A DNA stretch of 6,543 nucleotides from M3007 sp041741155 (GTDB taxonomy: Bacteria > Bacteroidota > Bacteroidia > Chitinophagales > Saprospiraceae): the NCBI GenBank assembly GCA_041741155.1, contig JBGSKO010000078.1, positions 1 to 6,543 on the forward strand, given 5' to 3'. The translations under genes and the position numbers were made by a program. The notes under the pieces were generated by a model that ran no database searches, was not told the origin of the DNA, and saw only the letters and a list, made by a program, of their open reading frames with translations. This document shows, in pieces, positions 1-5,022 of the stretch (the first letter of the stretch is position 1; each line of letters begins with the position of its first letter).

Positions 1-713
1 ATGCCGCCCGCCACCGCGTGCTGGACGACCCCGCCGCCGCCGTCCGCAAGAGCATCGTTCTGTTCGATCCCGGCTGGCACAAAGGCATCGTCGGTATTGT
101 CGCCAGCCGTATCGTGGAGCAGTTTCACCGGCCTGCGGTTATCCTCACCGAAAGCCGGGGCAAGGCTGTCGGCTCGGCGCGCTCGGTGCCGGGTTTCGAC
201 CTGCACGCCGCACTGAGCCGCTGCGAACACCTGTTCAGTTCGTTCGGGGGCCATGCGTTCGCCGCAGGCGTGCAAATGCCGGTGGAAAACGTGCCCGTTT
301 TTACCGCACTATTTGAAAAAATCGTGTGTGAAACCATGCCGCCGGAGGCCGAAACGCCCGAAATCGAAATCAGCGGAATGCTTGATTTTGCCGACATCAC
401 GCCCGCGTTTTGGCGCACACTGCGGCAATTCGCGCCCTTCGGCCCGGGCAACATGACGCCGGTCTTCTGGGCCAAAGGCGTAACCGATACCGGGCAAAGC
501 CGCTTGCTGACCAACAACCATGTCCGATTGTCGGTGCACCAGGCCAATGGACCGGTATTCAGCGGCGTCGGGTTTGGACTGGGCGAGGCGTTCCAGGCCG
601 TGCAAGGCGGACCGTTCGATCTCGCGTTCAGTTTGTTCGACGATGACTGGCAGGGCGAACGGGTGCTGGCGCTGATGGTTCGGGGAATACGCGCCGGTAG
701 CGGCGGGCTTTAA
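1..713 (+). CDS. recJ: RecJ single-stranded-DNA-specific 5'-3' exonuclease, C-terminal part (5' end outside window)
   Basis: RecJ degrades single-stranded DNA 5' to 3' in recombination and mismatch repair in the cytoplasm. About 236 codons are visible. The reading frame is open from base 3, so the gene enters the window from the left and the in-frame GTG at base 18 is not its start. The frame reads VLDD, then the family block WHKGIVGIVASR with a following HRPAVILT (about bases 75-150). The DHHA1 hallmarks come next: GSARSVPGFDL near base 171 and FGGHAFAAG near base 243. The late RecJ motif FAPFGPGN..PVF (near 432-467) leads into the C-terminal OB-like region. The catalytic DHH half, with its metal-binding aspartates, is upstream of the window. 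The last residues, GSGGL, and the TAA are contributed by a palindromic repeat (701-720). The gene converges on cdsA with 61 bp between the stop codons. Family assignment is confident. Confidence 0.95.
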   Translation, partial: AARHRVLDDPAAAVRKSIVLFDPGWHKGIVGIVASRIVEQFHRPAVILTESRGKAVGSARSVPGFDLHAALSRCEHLFSSFGGHAFAAGVQMPVENVPVFTALFEKIVCETMPPEAETPEIEISGMLDFADITPAFWRTLRQFAPFGPGNMTPVFWAKGVTDTGQSRLLTNNHVRLSVHQANGPVFSGVGFGLGEAFQAVQGGPFDLAFSLFDDDWQGERVLALMVRGIRAGSGGL

Positions 714-790
714 CCCGCCGGAAACACGCGGGGCCTCGGCGGGTTGAAACCCGCCGCTACAGAAGCCCGGCGGGTTAAAACCCGCCGGTA
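697..790. repeat. Cluster of three REP-like palindromes between recJ and cdsA
   Basis: Three copies of a GC-rich palindrome with consensus GTAscGGCGGGTTTnAACCCGCC lie within 94 bp. Copy 1 (701-720) is on the plus strand, with stem CGGCGGG/CCCGCCG and loop CTTTAA. Copy 2 (737-756) is inverted, with 9-bp arms and a 2-bp centre. Copy 3 (767-788) is also inverted, with arms of about 10 bp. The head GTAGC or GTACC is asymmetric and gives each copy its orientation, so copy 1 faces copies 2 and 3, as in REP/BIME clusters. The TAA stops of recJ (711-713) and cdsA (775-777, minus) are in the loops of copies 1 and 3. By position, these hairpins could end transcription or protect 3' ends for both convergent genes, but none is followed by a clear U-run, so a classic intrinsic terminator is not supported. 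No RAYT transposase is in the window. Confidence 0.8.
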
Positions 791-1641
791 CAGAGCAGCA
801 ACGCCAGCCATGCAAAGGGCAGCACGAAAATAAATGAATCGAAGCGATCAAGCAGCCCGCCATGGCCGGGCATGAGCGAGCCGGAGTCTTTGATCTGGAT
901 GCTGCGTTTGAACATACTTTCCACTAAGTCACCTAATGTGCCAAATACAGCTACGCAGCCGGCCAGAAGGAGCCACGAACCGGTACTAAATTCAGGAACC
1001 CAGCGCGCGAGCAGCCACGCGGCCAGGAACGTAAATGCCATGCCGCCGAGGGTGCCCTCCCAGGTTTTTTTCGGGGAAATCCGGCTAAAAAACGGGTGCT
1101 TGCCAATTTTAGACCCGACGAAATAGGCCATCGTATCGTTGGTCCACGTGAGCAGCAGCAGCCCGAATACCCGCATCGGGACATAGCCGTCGTCGCCGCA
1201 GGAAATGGCAACCAGCAGGGCAAACGGCACGCCAACGTACACTACGCCCAGCAGGTAGTGACCAATATTGACAAACGGCCGATCGGAATGCAGGAACAAT
1301 TCGAGGATGAAGAGCATAAATACCAGCAACACCAACAGAAGGATCGCCAACAGGATCGGGCTTACACTGTCCGTCATGTTGGCCACGAACAGGTATGGCT
1401 GAAACGGCAGATCGAATTGTTGGCTGCCATACACGAGGAAAGGTAGTACGCCCAATGTGGCGCCAAGCACTTTGCGCAAGCGCAGATGATTGCCCTCGGC
1501 AGCAAACAGCAGGCCCATGAGTTCCCACAAGCATCCCGCGGTGATAAGGGCAAACAGCACATAAAATGCCGTAGCGCCGCCGAATACGCCGCCCAACATG
1601 GCAATGACAAAAATGGTGGCCGAAATGGCGCGTTGTTTCAT
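775..1641 (-). CDS. cdsA: Phosphatidate cytidylyltransferase (CDP-diglyceride synthase)
   Basis: The enzyme joins phosphatidic acid and CTP to make CDP-diacylglycerol, the branch point for phosphatidylethanolamine, phosphatidylglycerol and cardiolipin, in the inner membrane. The 288 residues match the usual family length (about 270-290). Several hydrophobic segments are visible, for example around residues 8-36, 58-72, 95-116, 129-146, 204-214 and 222-240. The catalytic region is clear: WTNDTMAYFVGSKIGKH at 166-182, SPKKTWEG at 189-196, GD at 237-238, and the CDS signature SMFKR..IKDSG..MPGHGGLLDRFDS at 242-269. The ATG at 1641 opens directly into a basic residue run and a membrane helix, as expected. 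The last residues, CTGGF, and the TAA come from a REP-like repeat, so the original C-terminus may have differed by a few residues. It lies 112 bp downstream of the hydrolase gene on the same strand. No TAnnTTTG box was seen in that gap, so read-through from the hydrolase gene is possible. Confidence 0.96.
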   Translation of the reverse strand: MKQRAISATIFVIAMLGGVFGGATAFYVLFALITAGCLWELMGLLFAAEGNHLRLRKVLGATLGVLPFLVYGSQQFDLPFQPYLFVANMTDSVSPILLAILLLVLLVFMLFILELFLHSDRPFVNIGHYLLGVVYVGVPFALLVAISCGDDGYVPMRVFGLLLLTWTNDTMAYFVGSKIGKHPFFSRISPKKTWEGTLGGMAFTFLAAWLLARWVPEFSTGSWLLLAGCVAVFGTLGDLVESMFKRSIQIKDSGSLMPGHGGLLDRFDSFIFVLPFAWLALLLCTGGF

Positions 1642-1753
1642 GTGTGCTTTAGTGTTTTAGTGTTTGGGGGTTTTCAGAAAAAATCCGACTAAATCCGCGT
1701 TGCGCAGCATCCGTTTCATCCGCGTTCCATTGGATTGGGGGGGGGAAATACCA
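1642..1753. repeat. Intergenic region with four ATCCG repeats and a G9 run
   Basis: This 112-bp gap separates two minus-strand genes. It holds four copies of ATCCG (starting at 1683, 1693, 1709 and 1718), two of them extended to ATCCGCGTT (1693-1701 and 1718-1726). It also has two adjacent AGTGTTTT/G units near 1651-1666 and a run of nine G at 1737-1745, eight bases beyond the hydrolase stop codon. No strong hairpin with a U-run and no promoter box was found. The function is unknown; the ATCCGCGTT arrangement may be a dispersed intergenic repeat of this lineage. Confidence 0.45.
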
Positions 1754-3004
1754 TCACTTCGGGCAAGGTTCACCTTTGATTTTCAGCCACAAATCTCCTG
1801 CAAACTGCTTGAATTTTTCCGGGTCCTGCGGCGAACGGTTGTGTTGAAAAACATCCCATTGGCCTTGCTCGTCTTTGAACAGCAGGAACGGAAACACGTA
1901 GTTTTTATCCACCAGCGTATCGCCTTGCAGCCCGAAGCGCAGGTCGTTTACCTGTAGGGTGTCACCGCTTTGCCCGTAGGGCAGCACGTCGTAATAGCCG
2001 TCGCTGAACCAGCGCAGGAAATGGTAAGCCCGGTCGTCGGTGGGTATATGATCGAGCAAGTGGTGGTTTTTGGGCAGGGTGGAAATTTTGTCAAACCCCG
2101 GGCGGCAGTCATTGAAACTTGCGAGGCCGTAGTAGTAAGCCGTGTCACCCTCAGCCATACCGTACCACACGATGTTGTTCAGGATACTCGGGCCGGTCAT
2201 GTAGCGGTCATAGCGGATTTCCCGGTTTTGCAGCGCCTGCTCGAAGAGGGTATTGGCTTGTTGTTTGTGCCAGTAGGTGAAGCCGAGGTAGCCGCAGCTC
2301 CACAGAATTCCCGCCCAGGTCAGGTACTGCCGGATGGGCTGCATGCGCTCGAACCGCGCAGCAAGGAGCAACAGAATACCAAAGGGTACGGTGTAAATCG
2401 GGTCCACCACGGATACCGTGGTCCACTGCACGCGCAGATCGGAAAACGGCTGCCAGATCTGGGTACCGAAGTTGGTGAAACAATCGAGGATCGGGTGTGT
2501 AATGATACTCCAGAAAAAGAGCGACACCCAGGTTCGGTAGGGCGCCTGTACGATATTGAGGTCGCGGCGCCAGTAATCCTGCCACAACCTCCAGGCGAAC
2601 CATGCGCCAAGAAGCAACGTGGGCACGAACGTGTACAAACTGATCTGGCCATTGAGTACAACCGGGATAAAATTGATGCCGGCCGCTGCTCCAAGGAAAA
2701 AGATAAGCCAGATGAGCATGGCAATAAGCTTATACCCTCGGAGCCGGTACACGCCCTGACTGTAAAACCACATTGCCAGAAAAGCCAGCAGCCACGGCGC
2801 CAGCGCCGCAAAAAGCATGGAGTGCATGAAACCCCGATGAAAGGCCATAGCCGTCATGCGGTCGGTAAAAAACTCGGCCATCACATCCAGGTCCGGGATG
2901 GTGCCGCCGATAGCGCCCCACAACATCGCGCGGTTGCCAAGTTTGCGGCCGGCCACCGCTTCGCCGCAAGCGGCGCCAAGTACGATCTGAGTGAGTGAGT
3001 CCAT
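1754..3004 (-). CDS. Membrane-bound putative metal-dependent hydrolase (DUF457/YdjM-like family)
   Basis: The protein of 416 residues belongs to the integral-membrane metal-dependent hydrolase family (YdjM/DUF457 type), whose substrates are mostly unknown. The family start MDSLTQIVLGAACGE is visible, then the putative metal-ligand motifs: PDLD at 37-40, HRGFMHS at 56-62, and THPILDCFTNFGTQ at 169-182, followed by VDPIYTVP at 200-207. Hydrophobic segments lie at about 62-80, 92-118, 122-139, 158-170, 204-216 and 227-245. The remaining 170 residues form a soluble C-terminal domain rich in aromatic residues, ending near GDLWLKIKGEP. The frame stays open further upstream to a TTG at 3139, but I chose the ATG at 3004. 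The extra 45 residues are low-complexity translation of the CTCAACC array, the TTG overlaps a predicted promoter box, and the family begins at MDSLTQ. It is divergent from the conflict-system operon and upstream of cdsA. Family call is fairly sure; biochemical role is unknown. Confidence 0.88.
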   Translation of the reverse strand: MDSLTQIVLGAACGEAVAGRKLGNRAMLWGAIGGTIPDLDVMAEFFTDRMTAMAFHRGFMHSMLFAALAPWLLAFLAMWFYSQGVYRLRGYKLIAMLIWLIFFLGAAAGINFIPVVLNGQISLYTFVPTLLLGAWFAWRLWQDYWRRDLNIVQAPYRTWVSLFFWSIITHPILDCFTNFGTQIWQPFSDLRVQWTTVSVVDPIYTVPFGILLLLAARFERMQPIRQYLTWAGILWSCGYLGFTYWHKQQANTLFEQALQNREIRYDRYMTGPSILNNIVWYGMAEGDTAYYYGLASFNDCRPGFDKISTLPKNHHLLDHIPTDDRAYHFLRWFSDGYYDVLPYGQSGDTLQVNDLRFGLQGDTLVDKNYVFPFLLFKDEQGQWDVFQHNRSPQDPEKFKQFAGDLWLKIKGEPCPK

Positions 3005-3011
3005 GTTTTTA

Positions 3012-3125
3012 GGTTGAGAAGGGGGTTGAGAGTGGTTGAGGGGGTTGAGAGTGGTTGAGAGTGGTTGAGAGTGGTTGAGGTTGGTTGAGGTGGTTGAGAT
3101 GGTTGAGATGGTTGAGATGGTTGAG
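3012..3125 (-). repeat. Tandem array of twelve CTCAACC units in the hydrolase leader
   Basis: On the plus strand the heptamer GGTTGAG starts at 3012, 3024, 3034, 3043, 3053, 3063, 3073, 3083, 3092, 3101, 3110 and 3119. The spacing is mostly 10 bp in the middle (unit GGTTGAGAGT) and changes to exactly 9 bp for the last four steps (unit GGTTGAGAT). The array lies between the predicted minus-strand promoter and the hydrolase ATG, so it would be transcribed as CUCAACC repeats in the 5' untranslated leader. Such arrays can change copy number by slippage. Confidence 0.9.
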
Positions 3126-3134
3126 TTTTTGAGC

Positions 3135-3144
3135 GGCAAAAGTA
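3135..3144 (-). promoter_or_regulatory. Candidate Bacteroidota promoter -7 box (TACTTTTG) for the hydrolase gene
   Basis: The minus strand reads TACTTTTGCC, a full match to the TAnnTTTG box used by the primary sigma factor of Bacteroidota. A start site about 5-7 nt downstream, near 3130, would place the transcript start at the edge of the CTCAACC array and give a leader of about 126 nt. The best TTTG (3172-3175) is 27 bp away, longer than the usual spacer of about 19-21, so the -33 element is poor. Confidence 0.5.
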
Positions 3145-3183
3145 CGGGTTAACGGGGGAGGCACACCCATTCAAAACATTATC

Positions 3184-3193
3184 TACTTTTGCC
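3184..3193 (+). promoter_or_regulatory. Candidate Bacteroidota promoter -7 box (TACTTTTG) for the conflict-system operon
   Basis: The plus strand reads TACTTTTGCC, identical over 10 bases to the opposed minus-strand box at 3135-3144. It matches TAnnTTTG, but no TTTG was seen at the expected -33 distance. If used, the transcript would begin near 3197 and have a leader of about 185 nt before the ATG at 3382. A single-mismatch box at 3353-3360 is the alternative. Confidence 0.42.
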
Positions 3194-3381
3194 AAAACCT
3201 GCGTGCCACCATTCAGCCCGGCAGCTTGCACTTTTTTTACTCTATGGCGGCGAAATGCAAGCGCGTAAAAGTTTTTCTAAACGTGCCCCCCACTTTTAGG
3301 CGAACCCCTGTCCTGTAGTATGTGGACGTACCATTTTTTCTCGTTATTTTCCGATGTTTGCAGCACTAAACCAGCTACATC

Positions 3382-3936
3382 ATGCTCGAACCTGCCACAA
3401 AATTCATTCTCGACCTCCTCCTGCAAAACGAGGAAGTCAAAAAATTTCCTCAGGATTTTGTCACCGCCTCCATGCAGTGGGTGCGCTCGTGGTTTCTCAC
3501 CGACGACGACCCGCAGACCACCGCCGTGCTCAACGCGCCACAAGCCAGCCCGGAGGAAAAACAGGAGGCTGTCCGGAAAAAAACGGAAGCCCTGCTGGTA
3601 AACCCCCAGTTCCGCCAAGAACTGGAGGAAAAATTGCGGACTTACAATGACATCCGCGTCGAAAACAGCCAAAACGTGCTCATCGGCAACACCATACACG
3701 CCCAAAACGTGTACGTCGGCCACAACCCCGCCAGCAGCACCGCTCCAGCCCAGAACCTGACCGATTTGGAGCGCCAGGCCACCGAGCAACGACTCCGCCT
3801 GCTCATCCAAAAACGGCTGGCCGTGCAAAAAGCCCGCGACCTCGAAACGGATGCGAGTGTGCTATTCAAATACGACCAACAATTAGCCGACCTGAGCGCC
3901 GACATCGCCGACCAGAAAAAACAACTAGGCGTATGA
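3382..3936 (+). CDS. Small conflict-system protein with amyloid-like motif pair and C-terminal effector-associated (EAD-like) hairpin
   Basis: The protein has 184 residues and three visible parts. Residues 1-88 are mostly helical, including QDFVTASMQWVRSWFL at 24-39 and a charged helix at 57-88; I do not recognise this domain. Residues 91-115 form a polar, beta-prone segment with two similar units, QNVLIGNTI and QNVYVGHN. They resemble the N-V-x-[IV]-G cores of bacterial amyloid signalling motifs and of STAND-associated linkers. Residues 124-183 are a helical hairpin (LIQKRLAVQKARDLETD, then FKYDQQLADLSADIADQK) almost identical to the N-terminus of the next protein. By analogy with effector-associated domains, the shared hairpin probably lets the two proteins bind each other. 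ATG 3382 is the only sensible start: an in-frame TAA lies at 3367-3369. The stop overlaps the next start as ATGA. There is no signal peptide or membrane helix, so it is probably cytosolic. Being a coding gene is near certain; the role is inferred. Confidence 0.85.
   Translation: MLEPATKFILDLLLQNEEVKKFPQDFVTASMQWVRSWFLTDDDPQTTAVLNAPQASPEEKQEAVRKKTEALLVNPQFRQELEEKLRTYNDIRVENSQNVLIGNTIHAQNVYVGHNPASSTAPAQNLTDLERQATEQRLRLLIQKRLAVQKARDLETDASVLFKYDQQLADLSADIADQKKQLGV
3820..3891 (+). repeat. Copy 1 of a 72-bp direct repeat encoding the core of the EAD-like hairpin
   Basis: This 24-codon stretch of gene 1 (from AVQKARDLE to QQLAD) matches 4005-4076 in gene 2 at 69 of 72 bases. Two differences fall in a single Thr/Asn codon and one is a silent Leu change. 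Flanking codons for the same helices are much more divergent. Confidence 0.92.
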
Positions 3937-4997
3937 ACGATCCCCTGCAACTCGAACAACAAGCCGACCGGAATCGGCTGTTGCTTTTGATCGAAAAACG
4001 AACGGCCGTGCAAAAAGCCCGCGACCTCGAAAACGATGCGAGTGTGCTGTTCAAATACGACCAACAATTAGCCGACATGAACGCCGACATTGCCAAACTG
4101 TACGATGCTGGCGGTACCCTGCACGCCGCTACTGTCTGGGCGCCTCTGCTCGATGCCCACGGCGTTCGCGACGATCTGCGCCTCTCCGGCACCGTCAACT
4201 GCAACCGCGAAAAACACTATGTGGCGGGCTTGTTGGCCGATTTTAAAAAACAAATGGCGTCCAGGTACAACCTGTTTTATTGCATCGTCGCCTGCCCCTA
4301 CCAGCGCCCCGTGAGTATCGCCAAACGCTTGGTGTACGAACTGGAAGAAAAAAAACTGCCCGTCGCCCGCGTGGCGGATGCCACCCGCCCCGACGAGGTG
4401 GCCACCCTCACCCTCGAATTTGGCTTCGACCCCGAACACTCCTGGCAACTGCTCTGGGAAGCGCTCCGGCAACGCCTCGGCTCGCCCGAACAGCCCGCTG
4501 CCGACCTCGCCGACTTAGCCGGGCAACGCGCCGACTTCCGCTTCATCGCCGTTGTGTGCTGCCTCGGCGCCCAACACTGGAATGCCGAGAGCATCGAACA
4601 CCTGCGATATCTCGCCAGCCAATTCCAGGGCATGGACGAGGCGAACCGAAAGTACCTGTTCCTGCTCGCCGTCGAGTTCCCGCACATCCATGACCACAAC
4701 TGCGACCAGTACGCCCAGGAACTGGCTCAACTCAATAAACTCTGCGCCGAAGCCGACCGTGACGGCCTGCGCGCAGCCTGCTTTTCCCTGCTGCCCCCCG
4801 TAGCGCCCGACAGCATCGAAAACTGGAGCAGCGACGTGCTCCAGCGCGAAAAAAAACCGGCTTTCAACAAAATTGTCGAGCAACTGAAAAAGCAACAAAC
4901 CACCCCCGGCGACCGCTTCGACATGGAACTTGTCGAAACCCTCCAGGAAGCCGCCTGGGCATACCGCAATCGCCCCCGCCCTGATCTCCCGTTCTAA
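3933..4997 (+). CDS. EAD-like hairpin fused to inactive-STAND (iSTAND)-like domain protein
   Basis: The protein has 354 residues. Residues 1-58 repeat the hairpin of the preceding gene (LIEKRTAVQKARDLEND, FKYDQQLADMNADIAKL). A short linker follows, then from about residue 85 to 260 a domain like the inactive STAND (iSTAND) type. Its features are an entry motif NCNREKHY (89-96), a hydrophobic strand FYCIVACPYQRP (115-126) where a P-loop would be in an active NTPase but with no GxxxxGK[ST], a helix SIAKRLVYELEE (128-139), strand RFIAVVC (203-209), and strand YLFLLAVEF (241-249). Residues 260-354 are helical and uncharacterised. In known conflict systems iSTAND proteins act as non-enzymatic adaptors or sensors that need an active partner ATPase, here probably the MoxR protein 25 bp downstream. 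Its start overlaps the previous stop (ATGA), suggesting coupled translation. Two runs of eight A (4348-4355, 4849-4856) lie in the frame. Domain naming is from remembered motif patterns, not a search. Confidence 0.82.
   Translation: MNDPLQLEQQADRNRLLLLIEKRTAVQKARDLENDASVLFKYDQQLADMNADIAKLYDAGGTLHAATVWAPLLDAHGVRDDLRLSGTVNCNREKHYVAGLLADFKKQMASRYNLFYCIVACPYQRPVSIAKRLVYELEEKKLPVARVADATRPDEVATLTLEFGFDPEHSWQLLWEALRQRLGSPEQPAADLADLAGQRADFRFIAVVCCLGAQHWNAESIEHLRYLASQFQGMDEANRKYLFLLAVEFPHIHDHNCDQYAQELAQLNKLCAEADRDGLRAACFSLLPPVAPDSIENWSSDVLQREKKPAFNKIVEQLKKQQTTPGDRFDMELVETLQEAAWAYRNRPRPDLPF
4005..4076 (+). repeat. Copy 2 of the 72-bp direct repeat (hairpin core, gene 2)
   Basis: This is the partner of 3820-3891, offset by 185 bp. 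It encodes residues 25-48 of the iSTAND-like protein. Because the homologous codons align, recombination between the copies would fuse gene 1 to gene 2 in frame. Confidence 0.92.
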
Positions 4998-5022
4998 AAA
5001 AACAAAACCCACACCACGCACC

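Larger units (their letters stand above)
3005..3381. other. Divergent intergenic region between hydrolase gene and conflict-system operon
   Basis: This 377-bp stretch has no gene that I can support. From left to right it holds a 129-bp section without any C on the plus strand (3005-3133) that contains a tandem repeat array. Two opposed TACTTTTGCC boxes follow (3135-3144 and 3184-3193). The remaining section of about 190 bp runs up to the ATG of the first operon gene and contains T-runs (for example 3232-3238) but no recognised structure. A 24-codon reading frame starting at ATG 3244 has no support. A GATGTTTG at 3353-3360, one base off the TAnnTTTG consensus, would be a second and closer promoter candidate for the plus-strand operon. 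Confidence 0.6.

Noticed and set aside
1737..1745. Nine-G run after the hydrolase stop codon as a phase-variable switch
   Set aside because: It lies outside any coding frame and any visible promoter, so a length change has no obvious effect; kept only as a note in the intergenic entry.
1970..2998. 342-codon open frame on the plus strand opposite the hydrolase gene
   Set aside because: It is the antisense of a well-supported membrane hydrolase gene, contains no recognisable motif, and its length is explained by GC-rich codon bias.
3005..3139. Extended N-terminus of 45 residues for the hydrolase, starting from TTG 3139
   Set aside because: It is a Ser/Thr/Pro/Asn low-complexity translation of the tandem repeat, its TTG lies inside a promoter-like box, and the family start motif MDSLTQ follows the ATG at 3004.
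3195..3240. Possible terminator before the T-run at 3232-3238
   Set aside because: Only a stem of about 4 bp can be drawn in front of the T-run, and no gene ends upstream on the plus strand.
3244..3318. Short 24-codon frame starting ATG 3244
   Set aside because: No ribosome-binding signal, no homology pattern, and a length expected by chance.
3277..3828. 183-codon minus-strand frame opposite the first operon gene
   Set aside because: The plus-strand gene has conserved domain structure, a homologous hairpin in the next gene and an ATGA coupling; the minus frame has none of these.
4348..4856. Two runs of eight A (4348-4355 and 4849-4856) in the iSTAND gene as programmed slippage sites
   Set aside because: The reading frame is open across both and the protein stays coherent on each side; slippage would give quick termination, with no conserved alternative product.
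4930..5022. Longer MoxR start at TTG 4930
   Set aside because: It would overlap the iSTAND gene by 68 bp and add a basic, low-complexity tail; ATG 5023 is followed directly by a normal MoxR N-terminus.
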